Source: Haematococcus lacustris (lineage: Eukaryota; Chlorophyta; Chlorophyceae; Chlamydomonadales; Haematococcaceae). Taken from it: a DNA stretch of 64,000 nucleotides. A program made the translations under genes and the position numbers. Every line of letters starts with the position of its first letter. Position 1 is the stretch's first letter. The stretch is from the NCBI GenBank assembly GCA_030144725.1, contig JASKMD010000008.1, positions 270,290-334,289 of the forward strand. The letters are read 5' to 3'. Below the pieces are notes generated by a model. The model was given only the letters and a program-made list of their open reading frames with translations. It searched no databases and was not told the origin of the DNA. This document shows positions 51,479-60,343 of the stretch, one piece after another.

Positions 51479-52700
51479 TCAAGCAGAATGCACTTGCAGC
51501 AACAGCGGCAGCTGGTTGCACACACCAAGTGAGCATGTGGTCAAGACATTCATGGCACTCAAAGCACATGTTCTGATGGTGTGTAGGGGTGGGGTACTAG
51601 TCAGGCTTGCACACAGCTGCATTGCACATGTTTGGGTGCCAGGCTCCACGTGAAGGCCTCACTATGTGGCCAACTTCCCACACAGTAGCCACAGCACAGC
51701 GCAACACGTGCCTCCTGCATGCTTTGCGGTGGCTGAACACACTTCAGAGGCCTAGACATGCGCCATATTGCTGCGCACAGGTCAATGCACGCACTGCCAC
51801 ATGCCTTGTGAGGGGGCCGTGCTTGTTCTGAGCAACAGCATCAACGCATTCTGCTTGAACCTAGACCCACACAACACTTGTCTGATCGAAGCCTTGCATT
51901 GAACAACCCTTGGGTTGAATACTTGTTTCTAGTTTGATGTGGCACAGGTGGTCAGGTCAGGAATACACACCTGCACTGAAGCAGGGGCGCAGGCGAGCTT
52001 GGGGCATGGGCCTCTGGAACGTAACTTCACCTCGGCATGGTGTCTTACTGCAGAGCTACACCATTGTGCATTGCAGGCTCTGTAGCGGGTACCTGCTCGC
52101 ACATCCTGCCTGCTATGTGTGGTTGTAGAAGTCGAGCGTGTTTGCTGTATGTTGTCCCTGCTGCGGGTGGCGTGTGACTGTTGCTGTGGTCACAGTACGG
52201 GACATGCGTACGGCATGACATGGAGTCAGGGCAAGTGGTAGGGATGGATGGTTGCATGTTGTTTGGTAACATTGTTGATGTGGGATCTGGTAGTGGATGG
52301 TGGATGGTCAAGCGTATTGCGGCAAAGGTAGTGATGGGCACCTGGGCATTCAGATGGACGCCTTAGCAGTGACTGACATGTTTATGTGCACGTGGCTCTA
52401 GTTTTTAATCATGGTGGGAAGTTGCACAAGACTAGCACACATCCGCTGCTTGTGCAACTGTAGTGTGAGACGCAAAGCCTTGTTAATCCAAGCAAACTAA
52501 CATCGTTTCTAATAATGTTCATGCAACAAGTCGGACTTGACAAAGTCCCATGCAAACACGTAACAAGGTAACATGGCTGTTCTTCACACCCAGACCACCA
52601 TTCGCTACCGTGACTGCGCCGTTAACTTTCTCGTGCTAAATATGTAAGCGGCGTCAACGCACACATCCGTGTGCTCTATGTGCGTCGGACATTTTCCACC
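51479..52700. other. Intergenic, no gene recognised
   Basis: Unique sequence after the GS-like gene. TGTAA near 52645 is the only obvious volvocine poly(A)-type motif I noticed on the plus strand. ORFs are short and without features. Confidence 0.4.
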
Positions 52701-52970
52701 GGGTCATCGAAACCTGTCGATTGTCGCAAAACTGATGGGGTCATCGAAATAGGGTCGATTGCGGTCGAAGCTGGTCGAAATCTGTCGAGTGACCGATGGG
52801 CTGGCCGCCAGAGACATCCCCCGGGTCATCGATACCTGTCGATTGTCGCAAAATCGGTGGGGTCATCGAAGTAGGGTCGATGGCGGTGGAAGCTGGCTGA
52901 AAGCAGCTGACCGATGGGCTGAGGCGGGCGAGACCGGCAAGCAGCATGTCGGGTCGTTGTTCGTAGTGGG
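52701..52970 (+). repeat. TCGA-rich dispersed repeat, two tandem 122-bp units
   Basis: Units begin GGGTCATCGA at 52701 and 52823 and share TGTCGATTGTCGCAAAA, GGTCGAT and GGTCGAAGCTGG-type motifs. A third copy lies inverted at 57880-58000. The tail AGCATGTCGGGTCGTTG (52944 onward) also matches that copy. Confidence 0.85.
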
Positions 52971-53042
52971 TATTTGTGCCTAGAGTTGGTCGCTGGAGGG
53001 AGCGACATACAAAGTCGAAGGCAGGGGGCCGGTCTCACTCGC

Positions 53043-54495
53043 GGGCGGGGCGGGGCGGGGCGGGGCGGGGCGGGGCGGGGCGGGGCGGGGCGGGGCGGGG
53101 CGGGGCGGGGCGGGGCGGGGCGGGGCGGGGCGGGGCGGGGCGGGGCGGGGCGGGGCGGGGCGGGGCGGGGCGGGGCGGGGCGGGGCGGGGCGGGGCGGGG
53201 CGGGGCGGGGCGGGGCGGGGCGGGGCGGGGCGGGGCGGGGCGGGGCGGGGCGGGGCGGGGCGGGGCGGGGCGGGGCGGGGCGGGGCGGGGCGGGGCGGGG
53301 CGGGGCGGGGCGGGGCGGGGCGGGGCGGGGCGGGGCGGGGCGGGGCGGGGCGGGGCGGGGCGGGGCGGGGCGGGGCGGGGCGGGGCGGGGCGGGGCGGGG
53401 CGGGGCGGGGCGGGGCGGGGCGGGGCGGGGCGGGGCGGGGCGGGGCGGGGCGGGGCGGGGCGGGGCGGGGCGGGGCGGGGCGGGGCGGGGCGGGGCGGGG
53501 CGGGGCGGGGCGGGGCGGGGCGGGGCGGGGCGGGGCGGGGCGGGGCGGGGCGGGGCGGGGCGGGGCGGGGCGGGGCGGGGCGGGGCGGGGCGGGGCGGGG
53601 CGGGGCGGGGCGGGGCGGGGCGGGGCGGGGCGGGGCGGGGCGGGGCGGGGCGGGGCGGGGCGGGGCGGGGCGGGGCGGGGCGGGGCGGGGCGGGGCGGGG
53701 CGGGGCGGGGCGGGGCGGGGCGGGGCGGGGCGGGGCGGGGCGGGGCGGGGCGGGGCGGGGCGGGGCGGGGCGGGGCGGGGCGGGGCGGGGCGGGGCGGGG
53801 CGGGGCGGGGCGGGGCGGGGCGGGGCGGGGCGGGGCGGGGCGGGGCGGGGCGGGGCGGGGCGGGGCGGGGCGGGGCGGGGCGGGGCGGGGCGGGGCGGGG
53901 CGGGGCGGGGCGGGGCGGGGCGGGGCGGGGCGGGGCGGGGCGGGGCGGGGCGGGGCGGGGCGGGGCGGGGCGGGGCGGGGCGGGGCGGGGCGGGGCGGGG
54001 CGGGGCGGGGCGGGGCGGGGCGGGGCGGGGCGGGGCGGGGCGGGGCGGGGCGGGGCGGGGCGGGGCGGGGCGGGGCGGGGCGGGGCGGGGCGGGGCGGGG
54101 CGGGGCGGGGCGGGGCGGGGCGGGGCGGGGCGGGGCGGGGCGGGGCGGGGCGGGGCGGGGCGGGGCGGGGCGGGGCGGGGCGGGGCGGGGCGGGGCGGGC
54201 GGGGCGGGGCGGGGCGGGGCGGGGCGGGGCGGGGCGGGGCGGGGCGGGGCGGGGCGGGGCGGGGCGGGGCGGGGCGGGGCGGGGCGGGGCGGGGCGGGGC
54301 GGGGCGGGGCGGGGCGGGGCGGGGCGGGGCGGGGCGGGGCGGGGCGGGGCGGGGCGGGGCGGGGCGGGGCGGGGCGGGGCGGGGCGGGGCGGGGCGGGGC
54401 GGGGCGGGGCGGGGCGGGGCGGGGCGGGGCGGGGCGGGGCGGGGCGGGGCGGGGCGGGGCGGGGCGGGGCGGGGCGGGGCGGGGCGGGGCGGGGC
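53043..54495 (+). repeat. (GGGGC)n array, about 290 copies
   Basis: 1.45 kb of virtually perfect GGGGC pentamers with a single one-base deletion near 54200. All six frames stay open across it, which explains the 500-codon Gly/Ala/Arg and Pro/Arg ORFs. It is the pure form of the array in the VPS11 intron at 3880-4562. Confidence 0.98.
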
Positions 54496-56230
54496 GAGAG
54501 GAGGTGGTTGGGGAGGTGGTGGATAGCCCACACACCTGCCAAGCGCAAGCGGTGACACACGAGACATAGTTAGGCAGCCCACCAGCGCCAAACCAGGTTG
54601 TGGAGTGCGCGACATAGGCTCTAGCGGCCACCTGTACCAACCGACCAGCCAACTATCTCCGTGCCACATTGCCGCAACCGTTTCCCAATCCGACTGCTGC
54701 TGCCGACGCATGCTCATGTAGAGCAGTGATGACTGCATGCCCCGCCACGGCTCAAATTTGAATCACTGACTTTGATGCTTCGCTGTGCACGGCCTACTGA
54801 CTGCAGAAGTGTGTTGGGATGGCGGAAAGGTAGCTAGCTGGGTTGCCTACATTGTGGATCATCTAGCATATCAATTGGCGCAGTAAGTGCAGAGGCAGCC
54901 GTCCTACTACCAGCTGCAGCATGAAGTCGTGCAGGTCCATGCCGTTGAAGGTCGAACGATTTGTGTGCCAGGATATATGCTCATGCAGCGCAGGCAGCTT
55001 TATGAAGCGGCCAGTTCCATGCTTCAGCAGCTGCAGCAAGGACTCCATTGGGGTGGGGAAAGCCAAGGTGCTCAGATGGAGGTGGAGGCGCAGCTTGGTG
55101 CTGCATGGGTTGCCGCTATATATGGCCCTAATAACTCGTGGGAAGTGGCGCCACGTGCTGTCGGGGTCCCACATGGGGTCCCTACATGGGGGTCCCTACA
55201 TGGGGGTCCCACATGGGGTCCCGGGTCCGTCTGCCAATCGTCCATCAGCAGCGCGGCGTCCTCTATCATTGTTTGCACCATGCCTCGAGTAAAGCATTCA
55301 TCTTTTGATTATGTTGGCGTGGCTTGTTGGGTAGCCTCTAACCACCCATGCAAGTGGCGTGTGTGTGGGTGACGGGCAGGTGGGCAGGTGGAGATGTGGT
55401 TGGCAGGTGGGGATGTGGTGGGCGGGTGGAAAGATGGTGGGCAGGTGGGGATGTGGTGGGCAGGTCCGTGGAGGGTGCGAGGAGAGCAAGCAACGGAGGC
55501 TGTGGATGGGAGGCAGGGGGTGGTGGGGTGGGGTGGTGGTGTCTTGGGTTGGGAGAGGGCGGGGAGGGGAGCAGGCAGCGAGCAAGGGAGCGGTTGGGAG
55601 GGCTGGAACTGGGAGGGGGTGGGCTGGGGGTGGGTGGGTAGGGGGTAGGGGCAGTAACGAGTGAGCGGGAGGTGTTGGTGCAAAGTGGCGGTCCGGGTGC
55701 CAAGACTGTGATGGCTTGCACTTATGAGCCCAAAATCCATCTAGGCTTACAGCGACCTTATCTGTGCACTGTGTGATGCCATCTGCTATCTGTGATGCCA
55801 TCTGCATCGGTTAGTGAGTACCTGCTCATCTGCCAGCCCACATGCCTGCCTGCCTGCATGCATACCCACCTGCCCGCCTGTTACATTAACAGTAAGGCGC
55901 GCCAGAAATAATCTTCAAGATATGACCCCATATGATCAAGCATGATGGAATATGATGAAACATAATTAAGCCAATACTCGCAAAACCCCGTAACCTCGCT
56001 GACGTGGTCTCAACCTGGTTTCAACCACGGTCTCAACCGTGATCTATTTTGGCGGAGAGGAGAGGAGTGTTATTTACTACAGCTGAGAATGATGCTGGTT
56101 TGGAGGACGTCAAACCCTTTGTACACTCGGGGTTCCCAGGTGGGTAGGGTGGCGATCTGCCACATCATCCTCTTGACTACAGACCCGGTCATATCATATC
56201 TTTAAGCCATCATATTCAGTCATCAAGTCA
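54496..56230. other. Region without a clear gene
   Basis: Holds a 103-codon minus-strand ORF (54863-55174; DSTWRHFPRVIRAIYSG, TFNGMDLHDFML) of normal composition that I do not recognise, a CATGGGGGTCCCTA tandem repeat (55168-55222), a GGGTGGG-rich stretch (55370-55650), and AT-rich DNA with repeated CATATGATC/AATATGATG motifs (55920-56232). Confidence 0.4.
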
Positions 56231-57606
56231 TATGATCGGTCGCGCCCTAATTAACAGGTACCTGCAAGCACACACCCTGATATTCCGGAAGAATTGCTGC
56301 TCTGTCATGACAGAGGATGACCTCGTTGCCATCGGCATGGCTCTTCTTGACTTCCACAACAGCTTCAGGAGCGGCGTTGCAGCGCACATGGTAAGTATGA
56401 TGGGCAGGCACATTGTTGCCATACTTAGTGCGGCCACACAACTCTTGCAGCCTCTACCCCCAGCAAGACAATGAGGGTGACAACTAAGTACCACATGTTG
56501 GGCCACGTTGTTGATACCATCCGCGACATGGGTGGCATGATGGATGTCCCAGCTCAGTTCTTTGAGGCCAGCCACCGCAATGTCAAGCTATGTTACCGCC
56601 TTATCAACAACACAGAGGCCATGGTCAGAGCTCGCCTTCTCATGGTAAGTCGGGCATCACCGGGTTAGGCTGGGCAGCTGGCTCACTACTTAAGGGGCAG
56701 GGGAGGGTAGGAAGAGAGTGGGGGTGAACTTCATGGTTATACTAGGCTGAGGCTGCAAATCCTGGAACACTGCCAAACTACCCCACAGCGACCTGCTGTT
56801 GAGGGTGATCAAGGCAGATGTGGAGCTAGGCAGGAGCTGTCAAGCCATCATCTCACTAGGCTGAGGTTATGTGACGTGGCTGCACAAATGTATGCTTGCT
56901 TGACATGACGCAGACGCACTGGGCATGCCTCACTATGAGACAAGCCACTCCGTTGCCACATCAAGAGGCGAGCACACTATTGTGCAGCAGAGCTAGCGCA
57001 GGCTGCCATATGCTGTCTCAGCAGCCAGAGCCACGTCAGCTCAGCACCTTGCTGCAGCAGGCATCAACGTGGCGTCAACACTGCCGTGCTAGCCGCATCA
57101 GTGAGCTAAGTGTAGACATGCACAATCATGCTCACATTTCACACATTGTGCGATTACACTGCATTCTGTTGCATGTCATGCAAGTGGACTGGGAGCCAGA
57201 CTGCTCTGTGGCTCAGACAGTCCGTTCAACTCCATGCTTCTACAACCGCCCCTGGTTTGACAACGGGGTGCTGAACACAGAGCCAGAGTCATTTGCTCAG
57301 CTATGCCTGCTCTTCACAGCTGGTGACATGAAATTGGCCATGGTGAGGAGCTATCAGGAGCTTCCACCTAGGGAGCAGGCAGCTCAAGTCTTGAGCAAGC
57401 ATGGCAACACCCGCCTTCGATGGGCGCAACAAGGCCACAGCTATGAGGCACTCCAGATAGCGTTCATCAAGCGCAGGGAATTTGTCCTGCTTGATTGGTG
57501 TAAGAAAGATGGGCAGCACTTTCACTTGTGCAAGGGCAAGTGGGACAGGTCAGAGGCAGACAGCCGCAGCCTGGCCACCATCAACAAGGAGGGCTTTGTC
57601 AGCTAG
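56231..57606 (+). pseudogene. KDZ/Plavaka-like transposase, C-terminal remnant
   Basis: Exon 56231-56390, GTAAGT intron, exon 56468-56643 ending in another GTAAGT. The second exon carries K-Y-H-M-L-G-H-V-V-D-T-I, then AQFFEASHRNVK-L-C-Y-R, resembling the conserved K-x-H...H...I...(F)E-x-x-H-x-x-x-K block that follows the catalytic core in KDZ/Plavaka-type transposases (pattern recalled, not searched). After an interval containing a LINE scrap, the frame 57183-57606 (FYNRPWFDNGVLNTE, FAQLCLLFTAGDMKL ... KEGFVS stop) may be the same protein's C-terminus. The catalytic core is absent. Confidence 0.4.
56743..56846 (+). mobile_element. Diverged fragment of the LINE ORF2
   Basis: Matches 15745-15850 of LINE copy B (both contain CCTGGAACACTGCCAAACTA or close variants, GACCTGCT, and GATCAAGGCAGATGTGG-type sequence). 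It differs at many positions, so it is an older insertion. It lies in the presumed intron of the transposase remnant. Confidence 0.8.
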
Positions 57607-58181
57607 GGTTAGGGCTTGGGCAGGGCAGCATGGATTGTGATAGATCGGATGAGCACAGCATGGACACTGCATGCACGTGACTGCTAGTCAATTAGGTCAG
57701 CATGGTCATGGGGACAGGGCAGCATGGCTGACATGGACATGGTGTGAGCCTTTGTCTAACTTTCAGCTTTTTCTTTCTGCCATGGCTTTGCTGTAACACC
57801 AGCTTTGCTGCCAGGCTAACAGTCGCTAACAGTGACAGGTGGGGCCCAGTGCCAATGAGCTTCCTTGCCTCAAGAAGGGCCAACGACCCGAGATGTTGCT
57901 CGGCAGCTTTCGACCAGCTTCGACCGCCTTCGACCGCAATTGACCCTGTTTCGACGACCCCATCAGTTTTGCGACAATCGACCGGTTTCAATAACCCGGG
58001 GGCCATGAAGATTACCACCATGCAGTTAGGGCCGCCTGATCCGAAAATGGGGTCAGCAACTTTCATGCAACTGATGACACCGACTGACCCCATAAATAAG
58101 AATCGAAGGGTCTTTTCTTCAGAGACTTGGAGGGCGTGGGCGGCTGAGCTGTAGGTGGACGAGCAAACCGCATTGCAGTTG
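57607..58181. other. Intergenic with an inverted copy of the TCGA-rich repeat
   Basis: 57880-58000 is the reverse complement of the unit at 52701 (shared GTCGATTGTCGCAAAACTGATGGGGTC core), 5.2 kb away. No gene recognised in the rest. Confidence 0.8.
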
Positions 58182-58592
58182 CTATCCCTTGATGGACTGA
58201 GCCAGCCGCCCGAGCAGCGTGGTGTCCGACGAACTGGCAGGTGGTGGTGAGCTGGCAGGCGCACTCCGAGAGGTGGCTGGGGCTGGGCTCTTTCCCTCGC
58301 TAGGGACTGTGCTTCTCGCACCGGTGGGTGACGTAGCAGCGTTCGGAGGCTTCGTCTGCGGGCTAGGCGTACTGCGCGCCGGCGTCCCGGCAGCTGGGCT
58401 GGGAGCCGGCGACTTTCCGCTGCCGACGCTCGCGTTCGCCGTGGCCGCAGTCGCCGACGCGTTGTAGGCGTCCGCTCCCACCGGGTCGCTGACATTGCCT
58501 GCGAGCTGTCGGATGCGGTTGTTAATGTAGCGGCGGCCGTAGCAATTCGTAGGGATACCGGATGTGGCGTAATTGTACACTTCGTAGCACGT
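58182..58592 (-). CDS. C-terminal part of an unknown Pro/Ser/Ala-rich protein (cut by gap)
   Basis: Open on the minus strand from the gap edge to a stop at 58182. It starts C-Y-E-V-Y-N-Y-A-T-S-G, then RYINNRIRQLAGNVSDPVG, and continues as a low-complexity Ser/Pro/Ala tail (SPAPSPAAGTPARSTPS), ending LLGRLAQSIKG. The first 40 residues look like folded protein. I do not recognise it. The 5' part lies in or beyond the gap. Confidence 0.5.
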   Translation of the reverse strand, partial: TCYEVYNYATSGIPTNCYGRRYINNRIRQLAGNVSDPVGADAYNASATAATANASVGSGKSPAPSPAAGTPARSTPSPQTKPPNAATSPTGARSTVPSEGKSPAPATSRSAPASSPPPASSSDTTLLGRLAQSIKG

Positions 58593-59092
58593 NNNNNNNN
58601 NNNNNNNNNNNNNNNNNNNNNNNNNNNNNNNNNNNNNNNNNNNNNNNNNNNNNNNNNNNNNNNNNNNNNNNNNNNNNNNNNNNNNNNNNNNNNNNNNNNN
58701 NNNNNNNNNNNNNNNNNNNNNNNNNNNNNNNNNNNNNNNNNNNNNNNNNNNNNNNNNNNNNNNNNNNNNNNNNNNNNNNNNNNNNNNNNNNNNNNNNNNN
58801 NNNNNNNNNNNNNNNNNNNNNNNNNNNNNNNNNNNNNNNNNNNNNNNNNNNNNNNNNNNNNNNNNNNNNNNNNNNNNNNNNNNNNNNNNNNNNNNNNNNN
58901 NNNNNNNNNNNNNNNNNNNNNNNNNNNNNNNNNNNNNNNNNNNNNNNNNNNNNNNNNNNNNNNNNNNNNNNNNNNNNNNNNNNNNNNNNNNNNNNNNNNN
59001 NNNNNNNNNNNNNNNNNNNNNNNNNNNNNNNNNNNNNNNNNNNNNNNNNNNNNNNNNNNNNNNNNNNNNNNNNNNNNNNNNNNNNNNNNNNN
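58593..59092. other. Assembly gap (500 N)
   Basis: Exactly 500 N, the unknown-size convention. Sequence on the two sides need not be adjacent in the genome. Confidence 0.99.
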
Positions 59093-59149
59093 ACTCGCTT
59101 GCCCTTGATGGCTAGTCCACTATAAGTGCTGTAAGGATGTTGCTGTCAT

Positions 59150-59919
59150 GAGGAGTTGGTGCTGTCCGGGTACTTCAAGCCGGAGCCAAGCAGCTGGTGG
59201 TGTTCTTTGGTGTAGCTGGCATTGGCATTTGGGGAGGGTGGGGTGCTGGCGCAGTGCTGCGGGCCTGCTGCAAGGTGGTGTGCGGCCCAGGGGCGAAGGC
59301 CAGCGGCGGGGCAGGGTGGTGCTTGTGGATGAGCACCGCACCACCCGGGTCAGCTCAGCAGCAAATGGACAGCAGCCCTGTGAGGAGCAGCTGGACCATG
59401 AACAGCCCACCAGGCATGCAAACTGGAAGCCCTCAGCAGGGCCGGTGGAACATCGCCTGCTGCGCCCAGCATGGAGCCAGCAGCATCAACAGCCTGTGCG
59501 GGGCATGATGTGGTGCCTGGTAGTGGCACCACGCAAGCCTCCACAGCCCCCAGGCAGCAGCCAGGAGGCCCCACAGCCAGAAGCCTCAGACCCTGAGCCC
59601 AGCACTCCCCCGCCAGCCAAGCGCAGGAAGCGCACCAAGGCTGAGCAGGCAGCTGAGCCCACCCAGCCCACCAAGGGCAAAGGCCAAGGCAAGGGCAAGG
59701 CAGCACCACAACCAGGCAGGTGGCTGGACAGGGACTGCAATGCAGCGTGGGAACATGCAGCACATTGGGGAGAGCAGGTGGCGCCCACTGGAGCTGTGCT
59801 GGTGGTTAGAGCAGGCAGCTCTGCCGGCCAAGGGCAAGGAGTACCCTGAGCTGGGGTACAAGAGGCTGTGAGACCGGCCACCCAAGGCCCAGCATCAGCA
59901 GCCTGCTGGGGCACAGTAG
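59150..59919 (+). pseudogene. Fanzor/TnpB-like RNA-guided nuclease, decayed C-terminal half
   Basis: In one frame QAGAKQLVVFFGVAGIG (59170-59230); then, shifted, V-V-L-V-D-E-H-R-T-T-R-V-S-S (59318-59360), a Pro-rich and Lys-rich segment (PPAKRRKRTKAEQ), and G-R-W-L-D-R-D-C-N-A-A (59716-59748). These fit the RuvC-II glutamate (VDExxT) and RuvC-III aspartate (DRDxNAAxN) motifs of TnpB and its eukaryotic relatives, the Fanzors, which are carried by transposons and occur in green algae. A further one-base shift leads to M-Q-H-I-G-E-S-R-W-R-P-L-E-L, an in-frame stop, then PPKAQHQQPAGAQ stop. At least two frameshifts and one stop; the N-terminal half and RuvC-I lie in or beyond the gap. The zinc-ribbon cysteines expected between the motifs are not evident. 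Family call is by motif memory. Confidence 0.55.
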
Positions 59920-60343
59920 TGTGTGCCCCCTCTCTTGAGCTGTCATCAGCTTTCATTTGTGCATGTTCGTCATGCCGACTCTAGACTGTAGCCCTGTCAC
60001 AGGGGTCAGGCAATGGTGTAGGTGGTAGGCGCCAGTGCCATGTGCATGGGAACATAACTCCACACAGCCCTTAAACACCATCCTGAGTTGTTCTCTAGCG
60101 ATACCTAGTGGTCCGACTCTTATGGAGGCCCTAGTGAGGGACGAGGGGGCCTGCCCGGGTACATCTTTGTGAACTTGCATGAGAGTACCCACATGTAATA
60201 TGTAGTGAGTGCTGCGGGCGCCGAAGGCCTCGCACAAAGCAAGTAAGGGCCAGCTGATCACGAATGTGGCGCATCCAAGGTTGCGCACAAGGTTGCGCAC
60301 AAGGTTGCGTCCAATCAGACAGCTAAAGGACAGCAGCAGCAGG

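Noticed and set aside
52826..54738. Several 500-600 codon ORFs on both strands rich in Ala-Gly-Arg or Pro-Ala-Arg
   Set aside because: They are the translation of the (GGGGC)n array, which has no stop in any frame. No flanking start context, domains or splice logic.
55298..55807. Pro/His-rich 169-codon minus-strand ORF
   Set aside because: Complement of a GGTGGG-rich low-complexity stretch, with no splice or domain support.
55920..56232. Loose inverted repeat of CATATGATC / AATATGATG motifs as transposon ends
   Set aside because: The pairing is interrupted and AT-rich motifs recur by chance; no target duplication was visible.
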